A stretch of DNA of 64,000 nucleotides from Trifolium pratense (GCF_020283565.1 NC_060060.1:7006001-7070000), one strand, 5' to 3'; numbered from the stretch's first letter, positions 24,564 through 38,065 are shown. Numbers and translations are program-made. The notes: generated by a model not told the origin, from the sequence alone.

Positions 24564-25795
24564 CTAGTATAACTTACCCGTGCTATCGCCCGGGTTAATG
24601 TTCTATGAAAAATATAGATCATTTTTTTCACACATGAAAAATATGGATTATTAAAATTTTAATATTGTGATTTTTTTAATTATTTGTAAAATTAATTTTA
24701 TATTTAATGTAATAGTTTATTTAAATATGATAAAAGATCCAAATTTTGGATATTTTAAGGAGAAATGACATAATGGAGAGTGATATTCCACTCTCCGTTC
24801 CAAACTCACATGTTCATATATTTATTCTTTTATTTTCATAAAAAAAAAGTCATTATGCAAAAACTAATCTAACGGTTAATATATTTGTTCTTAATCGTCA
24901 TCTCTCTCCTTTAGACATTTGTTTTCTTCAGGAATATTTTATCTCATGTCCCCGTGTGAAAAAATTTCACATTTGAGAAGCAAAATGGGCCGATTTTAAT
25001 TTTAATATTATTTATTTAAAAGTAATGAACAGTAGAATTGTTTGTCATTTGCTTGACACAAAAAAAATTTATATAATTTTTTTAAGCATATCTCATTTGT
25101 TAATGTGCAAATTTTAAAAAATGTCCAAATTTATATAATTTTTATTTCTTTATTTCAAAAATTATATTGAACAAATAAATAAGAAATAACCAACAATAGC
25201 AATAGATTTTTTATTTAAAAAAAAAAACCAACAATAGCAATAGATAGAAAAAAAAAGTAGTGATTCTGTCAAAAAAAAAAAGAGTAGTGAAGGTGAGAAG
25301 AGAAAATAGAGAAGGGGCGTTGAGACACTAAATGACCCTCACACTTACATATTGACCCGTATATATAGAAACTATAGTAGATTTTTGGTCCTTAATTTTT
25401 GAAATTTCCATACATTTCAGCATTGATTTAATTTAATCAATATATATTCCAAAAATGAGTTGGTCAATAATCAAAAGTTTCCATATGTAAAATTTCAATT
25501 GTATCAAAATATTAATATATAGACATTTGTTCATAAAACCTGATTGAACAATTTCTATATTTATAATTGAGCACTAATGACTAAAGGAAAAAACATAGAA
25601 GAATGACATATCAGCGAAATGAATTGAGAGATTGTCACGTGAGATTTTGACCGGTAAAAGAAATGAGAGGACGCCACCTAAGAGAATGATGAATGAGAGG
25701 ATGCCACATTGGATTAATAAAAATTAAAGTTCATAAGAAAGTGACACGTAGATTTGTTTCCTTGAGAAAAAACTCTTAAACATATAAATAATAGA
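24564..25795 (-). mobile_element. Helitron-like non-autonomous element
   Basis: On the minus strand the element begins TCTATTATTTATATG after a host A. It ends with a GC-rich imperfect hairpin (ACCCGGGCGATAGCACGGGT), about ten bases, then CTAG before a host T. TC..CTRR termini, a subterminal 3' hairpin and insertion between A and T are the Helitron rules. The 1.23-kb body has no helicase or Rep frame, so it would depend on another element. Confidence 0.55.
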
Positions 25796-26634
25796 TTCAC
25801 AAAAATAAAGATCTCCTTTTTTTAAAAAAAAGAAGTATAAAATAAAAATTGCAATAGAAAAATATACAATAATGATGAACTTAATACTATTGGAAAAATA
25901 CATCATTTGATTAATTTGTTGATAGATTCATCAAGTAAATACATCATTGATATTCCAACTTGTATCCAAGACATCATTGATATTGATAAAGTGCTATAAG
26001 CAAGATTTTCTAAAAAAACAAAACTACAGTTGTTAAAACAGACTCCGAGCTCTCAATTCAATCCATTTTGTGAGAATGTGATGCATTTCGTCTTGCCTCT
26101 CAATTATTTCCCTGTCACGAAAAATAAATAGGATTAATAAATAAAAAGATGACCAAAAGAAAATAATCTAAAAGGTAAAACAAACAATATATTAAAAATA
26201 TAAGAAATATCGAACAAAGAAGAAAAAATAAAGAAATTTAAAAAGGTGACAATATACAGAAAAAATAGTGATTATCGAGAGAGAAGAATAAGAGATAATG
26301 AAGATTGAAAAATTATGAGTTTTAGAGTTCAGACAAATGTTATATATATAGTAAAAAAAATGGACAAATGAGTAATTTTTTCTTTAATATGACATTAAAT
26401 TCATTAAAAATCAAATATATTGATTCCATTTTTAATTTTAAAAATATATTAGTAAATTAGTAATTAGTAAATAAGACATATTCCATTATATTATAAATAA
26501 ATTAAATAAATTAATGCACATGAATATAACACACATATTCCAATTTTTTTAAATAATAATAAAATATTAATTATATTATGTGACTCTATATAATTATAAA
26601 ATTATGAAAATATATAATTTTTTTTTACCGTAAT

Positions 26635-26636
<2 letters not shown>

Positions 26637-26684
<48 letters not shown>
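26637..26684. repeat. (TA)n-(TG)n microsatellite
   Basis: TA dinucleotides run directly into TG dinucleotides. Similar pure TA runs lie at 28061-28121, 30820-30848 and 37196-37220. Confidence 0.9.
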
Positions 26685-28053
26685 ACCTTAGTATTTTGAT
26701 ACACGACCATTTAGAAAAAATTTTGTGAGAGAATAATTTGAAGATCATAAAGATTTAATATTTTTTTAATTGAATTTGAAGACCATAAAAATTATTATAT
26801 CCAGCTGACAATTATACCTAATTATTATATGCAGTTGGCAATCTTCCTTTCATAAAAAAAATTTAAAAACAATTGCTTTGGTACAAAAATAATTTTTTTT
26901 TGATGAAATTGGTACAAAAATAGTCAATTATTTCCTTTTAAAATTATTTTTAATAGGTGCATTAAATTCGATTTATAAACAATAATTGAAAAATGATTGA
27001 ATTTCCAAATTAGCCAAAGATTCTAAGTAAAATGATATCATCATGTATTAGAGAAATTGCAAAGGCCTTCATAGTTAGCCACATAGGAATTGGAGAAATA
27101 TTAGAATGCCACATAAGACATGGATCAAGGAAATGGTGCCACATAAGAATAAGACCATGGGAGAGAAACTCCTAAATATATAAATAATAGATTTCGTCAC
27201 ATCTTGTCTTATTTATTACTCCGTACAAAACAAATGTATACCGAACAAATCTATATAGTAGTAGTACTACTGTATTTGCTTTGATGAATCTAAATTTTTT
27301 AAGGAAAAGTTGACTATTTTGTACATTTATTACATCTCTCTCCTCTCCTCTATGCATATACTAGTATAAATTACCTCTCCTCTATGCATTGCACCGGTTA
27401 GTTTTTACTTATAAAAATATAAATTATTTAATAATATTTTATGAAATATTTTATTTTAATTTTTTTTAAGCTATGAAATATTTCATTGTATTTTAATAAT
27501 AATTAGATTAAAAAAATATTCTTTTAATAATATAATTAAATGTACATTTGGTTACCCTATTGTTGAAGGTGTTCTAGCAAAAAAGTTGAAAGTGTATATT
27601 AATTTCTATACACCATAGCGAACGATCAAATGACCAAATATTGAAATTTTAAAATTTATAAGTAATTTTTAATAAACATAGTTTCATTCATATACTTGTA
27701 AAAGTTCCATCCCGTGGTATAAAAGTTTTGACATTATTTGCGGGGCCGAACTTCAAACCCTAAACTCTTTATTTTTTTAAACTGAGTCTAGCCACTATTA
27801 TAATCTAGAGAACCTCTTTCCCGTGTTTTAAAATTTAAATGCTACAATCATCATAACTATATGAGAAACGGCCTACAAAAAGTGTTTAGAATATTTATTT
27901 AATAATATTTTATGCCAAAATTTTCATTCCAATTTATTTTATCTTCATAAGAATTTTTTTTATAAATTAAAAGCATATAGATATTAAAGTAGGAATAGAC
28001 ACCCCAACTATGTTGGCACCCCTATTCTTTCCCGTCCTCCACCTATAATTCAT

Positions 28054-28060
<7 letters not shown>

Positions 28061-28121
<61 letters not shown>
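28061..28121. repeat. (TA)n microsatellite
   Basis: About 60 bases of uninterrupted TA dinucleotides ending in CACACA. It gives rise to a spurious minus frame of alternating Ile and Tyr. Confidence 0.9.
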
Positions 28122-28128
<7 letters not shown>

Positions 28129-30812
28129 AACTGGGGGACATAGATCTTCATAGTTCATAGAAATTAATTATCCATAAACTTTTATAACAACAGGAATCAA
28201 TTTCCAATTTATGGATAAATGAAATATTTTCATCGTACATAATAAAAAAAATCAGAATCGAAATAATTGTTTTTTTAATTTATGAGAAACATTTTGATTT
28301 GACTAATGCATAAACATATGAGTAAAGCCAGTAATTAATAGTAAACATAAATACTCTTTTTTTTAACGTAAATATAAATACTCTTAAAATAAGCTAAGAA
28401 AAATAGTATTGGGTGAAGTTTTCTTTATCCTCTGATGTGTAGATTCGCCATATAAAAAAATAGTACATGTTAGAGTGTATCTAACATATTTTTATTAATA
28501 AGGTTTTATAAGCAAGATTTTGCCAAGAACGAAAGACAAAAGTGATTTTGTGAGAATGTGATACATTTCTCCTTGCTATTGATTTTCCCGTAAAGAATTA
28601 ATAATAGTATTAATAAACATAAAAAAATATAAGCACCATATGAATACTTAATAGAACACAATATGAATAACAATAAAGCAACAAAGGAATTCACACACAC
28701 AAAATAGAAGAAATAACAATAGAGAAGAGAATTATTGTCAAAAAAAACAATAGAGAAGAGGATTGAAAAATTTGTGACTTGTGATTAAATGTTCACCAAA
28801 GATGATTTATATAGAAAAATAGAAACGGATAAATAAGTAACTTTCCCCAAAATATTCAATTAATTAAACTCATTAATATAACAAATATGTTGATTCTTTT
28901 TTCGGAAAATGTTGTGTTATGAATTTTTATATTCTTTTCTTAAAGAGTGCTTATGTGTGCTTTGATCTATACTTCTTCCCCGTGTCATTCACCGGGTTGC
29001 AATATCGATCTAATTTCTTCTCTTACAAACACTTTTTTCTAGAAAATAAAATTATACATTATGGTGTAACCTACGAAAGATAGGTTGAGATCATATGCCA
29101 TTTACACATTTTAATTGGGAACAAAACAACAAATACGAATATAAGAGTAATAACAAAATTTGTCCATGTATTAAAAAAAAACAAAATTTGTCCATAAAAA
29201 CAAATAAATAAAGGCAAGAAACAAATAAGAAGTGTAACCAAGCTCACAATAAAAAAGTACAAACCTAAATTTATAGGCAACAATGAATTGTAAGAGATAT
29301 CAACAGAGTGATATGTTTTTAGGCAAAACAAACTACATATAAATTTATTTATTTTTATAGAAATTGCAATATATTAAGTTTATACCAAAAATAAATTGTA
29401 CTATTTTGTTACACCATTAATTTAGTATTTCACTATGTCTCGTAAATACATAACCGAATGAGGAAATGCTTGATTCACTATTATTGTAGATGCCTATTTA
29501 TTTGATGATCAAATGCCTTACAATGACTAAATGCATTTATTGCAAAATTCCAAATTCAAAGTAAATGCATTTATTATAATATTATTATGATTTTCAAAAA
29601 AAGTAATATATTTTTTAATCAAAAAAATAATAATAAAAAACGTGAATGTAAATAATATATTTTTTAATCAAAACAATATTTACATAAATAATATAAAAAA
29701 AGCCTCCATAAAAATATGTCATTACAAAACTATTCATCTATAATTGTTGTTTTCGACTCTGTGACACATTTCAAAGCATTCTTGAGATCAAAATGACATT
29801 TTTAAATCTTCTCTGCAAAGCTTTATTTTTTATCACATTCCTGAAAAAAATAGAAGTACAGAGAATTATTAAAAGGTAAAAGAAGACTAAAATAAAAAAT
29901 AAGAAATTATCTATATATTACTATGCGAAAGAATACAATAGAAAGAATTTTATTTTATTGTTGTTCGTAAAAGAGACTACACCCACCAAAACTATACTAA
30001 GATGATAAAATAATTACAATAAAAGAGAGGATCAAACCTAGCCAACTAAAAATGAAAATAACTTATAACTTGACAAAAACACTTAAAAATCTTCTCTTCA
30101 TAGCTTTCATTATGATCATATTCCTGAAAAAATAGAAGAGTGAATCATCAAAAGATAACACAACAAACCAAGATTAAAAGTAACACAACAAATATGAATT
30201 ACAAAAAAGTAAATAAATAGGAACAACAAAAATGTAAAAAAGAGAGGATAAAGTTATAACTTGACAAACCAAGATTGTTTATAGCAAAACTACTACTTAA
30301 AAGTTAAAAGAAAAGAAATAAAGAAGAAAATGGTTGAAAACAATATGATTTGCAAAGTTCATACAAAGACTTGTTATATAGGAAAATAAACACGGGTATA
30401 TAAGTAATTTTGTCCAAATTATATAGTTAAGACCATTAATTAAATATATATTGATTCCTTTTTTTACAATGAATATTTTTCACACAAAAAAAAACACACA
30501 CATTTCACAACAAATGCTTATTTCTATTTATGTTTTGCACCTAGTTTTTATTTCAATTGAAAAATTCTCCACGTTACTATATATATATGGGGTTTTCTAA
30601 CTTAAACCCTAGTTAGGTCTAAGTTAGCAAGGTGCACCTTTTCAATTGAACCAAAATACCTATTCTTTTTAATTAATTAACCAAAATACCCATTAATAGA
30701 TGCGGATCCAGTGTCGCGCGCGTACCGAAGGACCATGGTTACAGACCGTTGATTTCCATCAGACAGCCAAGATCTGATCTCATCAAGACTGTCTGATCAA
30801 TCATTAGCAGCC

Positions 30813-30854
<42 letters not shown>

Positions 30855-31027
30855 ATTCACTATGCAAAACAAGAAGAAAATAAAAAACTTTAACCAATAG
30901 AGGGCCGAATTCAAGGTTCCCCAAATTTTAAATCAATGAATATTCATCTTGGGAGAAAAGTAGCAAAAGTAAATATGATTAATGGAAGGAAAAAAGTCAA
31001 AAAAACAAAGTATATTGGAATACAAAA

Positions 31028-34000
31028 TCAATTGAATTGCATTAACTTTGGAGCATATTTAACCAATGTATCCAAAGCATCAAGAGGAAATTTCCTTGCA
31101 AACAAATGACAAGTAGTTGTCCTAATTCCATTGTACTCACAAGTGCTTCCAAACCTTAACCTCTCCAAAAATTCAATAGTCACATCATTTCCAATAAATG
31201 TTGAAGGATGGGGTCCACCTTTTGACCAATCAACCCAAGTCAAAGTCCTATTAGAATTTCTCTTCCCAAATTCATTACTAATAAAAGTTGGCAAGTAATG
31301 TTCATCACTATAGCATGGAGAGTTGCAATTCTTTTTGAACCTAGGAAAATATGTCTTGTCTGAGATTATGTGAAGTGCAAGGTAACGATCAATTTGAAAC
31401 CATTGAGACCCTTTTTTCCATTGTGAATCCTTAAGCATATTGGTTTCCACAAAGGTTTTTTTTGAGTTCATTAAATAAGTATAGATTGTGGAGAAGTTGA
31501 ATAATGGTATGCATGATTCTGAAAGTAACACAAAACGTTGGTTTGAGAAATCAAGCAATGCATTTGCTAGTAGACGTCTCTCTGCCTCTATCATGCTAGT
31601 CTCACCCCACTTTGTTTCCTGTATTAACAATACAAAATTAATGGATTGAAATTTCACTTTAAAGATGAATAAATGAAGTCTTCTGGGTTCGAACCGACTC
31701 CTATATATATAATGTGATATCTTAACAATTGAGTTACGCTCACAAGGACTTTATAAAGTCATTGTTATAACAAAAGATAAAATTAAATGAGTATTAAATG
31801 AAAATAACTATGTACAAATATGCTTCCTTTATCCGTGTAATTTTTTCAAAGTATTTTTTATAAAAAAGAACCGGGAGTAAGTAATTAGTTTTTCATACTT
31901 AAAGGAATATTTCAACATGAACTAATTGTTATAGAAATTTAAATAAAAGTCAAAAGCTTGACAAATATTGCTGGGAGACTTTTTTTTATTTGTTAGTAGA
32001 TTGTAGATTTGTAATAACCTAGCTGTCAAAAAAAAAAAAAAAGGAGTAATAACCTATGAAATATGCCGTGTATTATTTAAGGGTATATTCATATCGTTTT
32101 TATGGATTTACTAGGTATTCAACCCGTGCGTTGCACGGGTTTGATTAAAATATTTTTTTAAAAAGTTATGTTTTATAATAAGTTATATTATCTACATCTA
32201 TCATTCTCTGTATCTCTCAATTCTTTTTATCTTTATCCTAATTATACTCCAATCTCCTTATTATTATTTTATATGAAAAAATTGTAAATACTTGTCTCGA
32301 CCTTTATAAAAATGAGATGACATGTTAATTAATCGTAAATTTTTTTAAAGTAATAATTATTTTATACTTCAAAGAGGCTTTTTCTATTAGACTAAATATT
32401 CAAAGAGCTTTCGAAACAACTTTGTAATGCATGTGCAGTGTTAAGTAGTATTTTATAGGTTTATTAAATATATCTTTAACCCTCTAAATATATTTCAAAT
32501 TAAAGTCAAAACATTATTAAAATGAAATATTTAATCTTCATACCAAAGTCACAATATTACCAAAACATTTCATTGTCATTGTGTTTGAATAAATTTGTCA
32601 TATTACTAAAACAAAATGATGAGATTATGAGTCCGCTATGTATGTGAAAAGAGACTTTAAAAAAATGCATTAAAAATGAATATCTTGTTCATTTTAATTT
32701 TATCGGTTTGACATTATTTTGGAAGCTTACGGTTCACATCATAAGTTCACTAAGCATGAGGAAGAAAACTTATCATAAAAACTATAGTCTACTAATATAT
32801 TTTTAAGGATCGACATCGACTTATATCCATTATTCTCTTTATGTTTATCGCATTTTCTCTCTCAATTCTCTCTAACTTTATCTTATTTATATTTCAATCT
32901 CTTTATTAATAATATTATTATTATTATTTTTATAAAAAAAATGTTAGACACTTATCTTGACCTTTATAAACTCAATTACTGTTTTTATGTAAATAGTATT
33001 CTTATTTGATAAAACAAAAAATAGACATTTAAAGAACTTTGGAATAAATTTTGTCAAATTTTATATTAAAGCTATAGACTTCAAAAGAAGAACACAAATT
33101 GTTCGTCGATCAATATAAAGTGCATATATAAACTTTACTCAATCAACTATGTTTAAACTATAGATGATAAATGTATGGAAATTAATCTATTTTGACAACC
33201 TCTTAGTCAAGTTACACCAATACTTTTCATGTATATTATATATTACAATTACAATTATAATTAACAATGACGTCACATGAGTAAAAGCATTCAAAAAATT
33301 TATTTTCAACTTTTTTTTTTTGTTTCTATCATTCTCTTAAGATTCAAGCGGTTCACATACACCTTGTGAAATAGAATTCTTTATATCCTATTATAGATCT
33401 CCTCATTCACCTAAAATAAATAGACATATTCACATTTATCATTAAAAGAAATCATGAAATAAGGGTAAAAAATTATATAAACAAATGTTATATCAATAAA
33501 AACATGAGCTTAAATATTTGACAATCTACATAATAGAATAATGTAAAATATATTCTATTTTATATTTTAGTATGTGCTGGGGAAGAAGATGCATATGATT
33601 TGGGTATAGATATGTTTGAGAAGAGAGATCAATCTATGCATCCAAAAAGACCGACTTTATCTGTATAAATGTATAATAGTTAGCTTATTCTTATTTATAT
33701 CAATTAATTATACATTATAGCTCATTATTAGTTTACGTTATAATAACTCTTATTTGCAGTCGAAAGTGTTTTTGTTCTTCTATTTTTGTCTTAAAATAAA
33801 ACATGATTGCCATTTAATATATATGATTTATATAAAATCACGCTGGTTCAAAATATTAATTAACGTTTTTTATATAATTTTTAGCTATATAACTACACAA
33901 AAACAATTATAAAGTAGTAACGCATTATCAAATAGTAGACATTATCAAAAAATTGGAGTGATATATAAATAAATAGTAGAGATTATCAAATGTCTAATTT

Positions 34001-37000
34001 TATGATAAAAAACTCAGCTCATATTTTTTAAATTTATCCTATTATTTTTGGATAAATTAAGAAAAAAAATAGTATAATGAATGATTAAAAAAATAGCACA
34101 ATGAATAACCTTTTTCCTTGTATGTTGATTCAGACACAAAGGTCGAATTTGTAAGCTGCAAACACACAAAAAAAATATCAATTTTTTTTTATGTAAATAT
34201 CAAATTCTCTTGATCCTAATTGTTATGCAGAAAATTTGAGTGCAAAATTGCAAAAAAAAAAAAAAGCATCAATTTAAGAAAACAATAAACTTTTTATTAG
34301 AAATAATATATAAATTGGTCAATTGAAAAATAAATCTAGGAACAAAAGAGAAGAAAGAAGAACTACTTGACCCATAGCAAATTAAAGGAGAAGAAGAGCA
34401 AAAAACATCTCCTTAGGATTGATGCATTTTGTTATCTGCAAACACACAAAAAGTATCAATTTTTTTTATGTAAATATCAAATTCTCTTGAACCTAATTGT
34501 TGGTCAATTGAAAAATAAATCTAGGAACAAAAGTGAAGAAAGAAGAACTACTTGACCCATAGCAAATTAAAGGAGAAGAAGAGCAAAAAACATCTCCTTA
34601 GGATTGATGCATTTTGTTATCGGCAAACACACACAAAATATCAATTTTTTTATGTAAATATCAAATTCTCTTGAACCTAATTGTTATGCAGAAAATTTGA
34701 GTGCAAAATTGCAAAAAAAAGAAGCATCAATTTAAGAAAACAATAAACTTTTTATTAGAAATAATATATAAATTGGTCAATTGAAAAATAAATTTAGGAA
34801 CAAAAGAGAAGAAAGAAGAACTAACCGGCCCATAGCAAATTAAAGGAAAAGAAGAGCAAAAAACATCTCCTTAGGATTGATGATGTATTTCATGGCAAGA
34901 ATTTATAGCATAAATCATTTGTATGTTAGGATTGTTTTTTAAAGTCATTGGGGTAGGAATTATTAATGCATACGTTTTTCTTGTGGGAATAATGATGACA
35001 TTTAGTTACATAATATTATCTCTTGATCTTCAACTCTACATTATCTTTTTTTTGAAGAAGCTAAATTAGCCCATCCAAATTGGCACCAGAGAGAATTGAA
35101 CCTCAGACCTCAAGAGGAGCACACTCTCAGGTCCCAAGCCAATACCAATGCACCAACCCAGGTGGGTTTCAACTCTACATTATCGATCTATTTAGACAAT
35201 AAAATTAGAAAAAACTGTTTTTTTTCTTCCATAAATTACATGGGAAGCTAAATAGTTGGTGGGAACAATGTTTAAATATATATAAACTTATTATTATTAT
35301 TATTAAATAAAAATAAGGATGACACATAAGCATCAACTTGAGCTTAGAAAAAAGGCAAAAGGGAAGAGCTTTCTTAGGCTGCCACATCAGCAAAAAAAAG
35401 TTTGCTTTACATATATATATTGATGATTTCTGTGTTAATGCTCGATTTATTTGTTAATTTTTAATCTCATCCAGATAATAATTTTAGGAATCGATCATTT
35501 TATATTAACTAATTTTAGATTTCCTTACGTATATGATTTGTCGTACAATAATAAGGGCATAGTCAAAGAATTTTTTCATGCCATATATACACACAAGGTG
35601 AGGAAATGAATCTTCTTATTTCATTTTTGGTTATTTCTAAATCTCTTATTTATTTTATTTTTTTATAAGCAAATGGTTGAATTGTAAGGAGTATAAGATA
35701 TACTTAGCCCTTACAATTCTAACATATACCATTATATGCTTTGAATACACGATAATGGATCTAACAAATAATTTAAATCTCTTATTTATTTATTTATTGC
35801 TAATGTTATTTATTTTACAGTTATTGTGAATGTTATTTTCAAACAATTAATGGAAATCACAATAACTATTCTTTTGTTTTAAATCAACAGTTGTGTTTTG
35901 TACCAAGAATAAAAATAAATAAAAAATTAACAGTTGTTTTACTAAAATAAAATTAACAAAAGTTAATTACTGTAGCATAGTACTAAACATCCAATTCTTC
36001 CTTGAAAAAACAAATACCTATTTTGTTGAAATAGTCCATAATAAAGGTAATAAAGGCATACTTTGAACAATAAAAAAGTGTAAAAAAAAAGTGTAGAAAT
36101 CGTTCTTGGAATATTGTCTAATTATGTCATAAAGAGGTGTTCTTGGAATATTAGTGAATTTGATGTTTATTCTACCAGTAAGAGGTGTTCATATTTCTTC
36201 ACCAAAAAAAGAAAAGAAAAAAAGAGAGGTGTTCATATTCTTGTTAGTTTAGAGTCTATTAAGTTTTATATATATTCTCCGGTAACTTTTTGTAATGTTA
36301 TGTAATGCAATGATATTCTATTGAAACCCTAGCCGTCTTATTCTCTTTTCCTTATCTCTATAATTCTAACAGTGAGAACGTCTAATTATTTCAGACAGAA
36401 TAAACGATTAATTGTAAAGAAAAACACCTAAAAACACCTAGTAAAGAAGTTTGGAGGAAAAGAGAATACCTTGCTTGGGATTCTCCGGCCATAAAACACC
36501 GAGCTTTGATTATAAAGTGTTTGATTGAAAGAAGGGCTTGGATGAATGTAGATAGAATACAACCCTTCATTTCCTTTGAAGAATTTCTCCCAAAGAGGAG
36601 CCAATAAAACAGGTCCTTTTGTCAAAAACATAAATGCAATCTTTGGTGTTTGTTTGAATGGAGTTTTATCAATCATAGGAACCAATGAAGCTCTCCATAA
36701 CAATTCATCCCCATTCATATCATGCATAGCCATTGGAATCTTCAAAAAATCTTCCAAACTATTTCGATTAATAGAAAATTTTGTTTGGTTATTGTGATCA
36801 TTTGATGTTGTTGAGTTGATAGATAAAATTGGAGGAGAAAAATCATGAGGAGGTGGATTGAAGCTAAAGAATTGATTTTGGAATTGTTGGATTTGAAAGT
36901 TGAATGCAAAATTTTTAAGACAAAAAGTGAGTGTGATACCAACAAATAAACCACAACCAAAAACTAGGTTATAAGCTAAGAAGTTAAGAGAATAGAGTTT

Positions 37001-37060
37001 ATCATTGATAAACTTTAGATATGATGAGACTTTGCCTTGTTGATCCTTATTGTTCTTCAT
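31028..37060 (-). CDS. Core-2/I-branching family glycosyltransferase-like protein (DUF266)
   Basis: Two exons on the minus strand, 37060-36470 and 31618-31028, separated by a 4,851-bp GT-AG intron, give 393 residues. The family consists of type II Golgi proteins related to GT14 beta-N-acetylglucosaminyltransferases; plant substrates are mostly unknown. A membrane segment ([20 protein letters not shown]) lies at about residues 28-47 after a short basic tail, then a Ser/Pro/Asn-rich stem. The catalytic-type region starts at [22 protein letters not shown]. The junction [21 protein letters not shown] fits the family. Later motifs are [49 protein letters not shown] and CHLFARKF. Unlike relatives I recall, it lacks the G.GRY loop between the FVE and KKGSQW motifs. 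The intron is greatly enlarged by repeats. Family is secure; activity is uncertain. Confidence 0.92.
31655..31749 (-). mobile_element. tRNA-derived SINE copy (minus) in the Core-2 intron
   Basis: Minus-strand reading gives GTGAGCGTAACTCAATTGTT (box A region) and GGTTCGAACCC (box B). It matches copies at 17970-18068 and 54593-54680, including the stretch beyond box B. Confidence 0.65.
32111..33983 (-). mobile_element. Helitron-like 3' end, with possible 5' end near 33983
   Basis: The minus strand shows a perfect palindromic hairpin (ACCCGTGCAACGCACGGGT), seven bases, then CTAG before a host T, which is a typical Helitron 3' terminus. A candidate 5' end is TCTCTACTATTTATTTATAT after an A at about 33983. 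The pairing of these two ends is a guess; the 3' end alone is well formed. Confidence 0.4.
34156..34890. repeat. Three-unit tandem repeat of about 280 bp, middle unit shortened
   Basis: Units begin at CTGCAAACACAC (34156), CTGCAAACACAC (34436) and CGGCAAACACAC (34621). Units 1 and 3 are full length. Unit 2 lacks about 96 bases between CCTAATTGTT and GGTCAATTG. Sequence between units is nearly identical, so the amplification is recent. The array is in the Core-2 intron. Confidence 0.88.
35050..35169 (-). mobile_element. SINE copy, second family (minus)
   Basis: Minus-strand reading starts AAACCCACCTGGGTTGGTGC, with a box A-like TTGGTGCATTGGTATTGG and a box B-like GAGGTTCAATTCTCTC. It ends GCTAATTTAGCTTCTTC with a short T-run tail. 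It is closely matched by 62521-62639. Confidence 0.7.
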
Positions 37061-37190
37061 GGTTATGGCAACAAAAAATAAAAATGGAAGAGATTTTGTG
37101 TTGCAAAGATGAATCGAAATTTTGTGTTTATATTGCTATGTGCCTATGTGCAATACTAGTAGTGAAATTATTGAGTTTCTAACACTGTAA

Positions 37191-37227
<37 letters not shown>

Positions 37228-37459
37228 TGGAACAGACAAGCATCGATGAAGCTTTACCTTTTTCCCCTTAAATAGATTACTTGTTTTAGGTAAAAACCAT
37301 AAATAGATATTCACCTTGATACCAAAACAATACTACTAAGGTGAGCACTCCGGTACACATCTTATGTGGACGTGTACCGGCACACTGTTAAGGTGTATAA
37401 TTTTAATTGGTCCACATGTAATAATAATTTAACATGTCATTTCAAGACTTCTTTAAATA
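37061..37459. other. 5' flank of the Core-2 gene up to the retrotransposon
   Basis: Presumed promoter of the DUF266 gene, containing an AT-repeat at 37196-37220. Farther out, CCGGTACACATC..GTGGACGTGTACCGG at 37350-37380 forms a small imperfect inverted repeat. I see no gene here. Confidence 0.5.
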
Positions 37460-38052
37460 TGATCTAACCTGTTGATCAGAATAGGTTGATGGCCGGTCCG
37501 TTGAGCAAGCGTCCACACCGAAGGGGGGGTTTGTACCTGCAGGTGCTCCGATGCCTAAGTCAGCAAGGTGAACAAGAGAGATACAAAAGAAGAGAGAGAA
37601 AGTAAGGTATAGAATGATTCAGAATACCTGGCTCTCCTGTCTAGGAGAGCTTATATAGTGCCCCCAGCGCTGGGCCAAAGGTTGGTCTATTGGGCCGGGA
37701 TAACCGGCCCAATAGACTCAACTGCCAAGATAATCCCTGTATCGTAGGGGAAGGCCGTTATTTGCCTCTATCTTGGTTGGAGCCGTTCCGCTATTCGCGG
37801 GTAAGGGATAAGCTCCGTGATAGCTGTGGCTGGATAAAGGAGCACGTGCTAATCGTGCTGCTTAGCTGTTAAGCTACGGTTGAATGGATCAGCATGCATG
37901 GTTAGGCGAGCACGTGTTTAACGTGCTGTCTATCCATTATGTCGAGCATGGCACGTCATTGGACAACGTGTCGGGGAAGTCTCCCCTTATTGGGCTGTGC
38001 CCCAAATGTCGGGCAGAAGGGATTGGGCCAGCTCTTGGCCCAGTCCAGAACA
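37460..38052 (-). repeat. 3' LTR of the Tat element (593 bp)
   Basis: TG..CA ends. I read it as identical to the right LTR once the 633-bp insertion and its 8-bp duplication are removed from the latter; both are then 593 bp. It contains the hairpin GGGGAAGTCTCCCC at 37973-37986. Confidence 0.95.
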
Positions 38053-38065
38053 GGAGCCCCCCAAG
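38053..38065 (-). promoter_or_regulatory. Polypurine tract of the Tat element
   Basis: Minus-strand reading gives TTGGGGGGCTCC directly before the 3' LTR, the normal position for plus-strand priming in LTR retrotransposons. Confidence 0.75.

Larger units (their letters stand above)
25796..31027. other. AT-rich intergenic block with repeated modules
   Basis: About 5.2 kb between the Helitron-like element and the Core-2 gene. A second Helitron-like 5' end is visible at about 27191 (minus), a 3'-like end with CTAG at 27361-27364, and a worn hairpin (CCCGTGTCATTCACCGGG) at about 28979. Three diverged copies of a 350-450 bp module lie at 25985-26430, 28505-28900 and 30100-30460. A GC-richer piece at about 30590-30800 has no coding content. 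Short minus frames here look like chance. Confidence 0.5.

Noticed and set aside
27967..28158. Minus-strand frame with alternating Ile and Tyr
   Set aside because: It is the translation of a TA microsatellite.
34156..34890. CRISPR-like direct repeats
   Set aside because: Units are about 280 bp and contiguous without unique spacers, in a plant intron. It is an ordinary tandem repeat.
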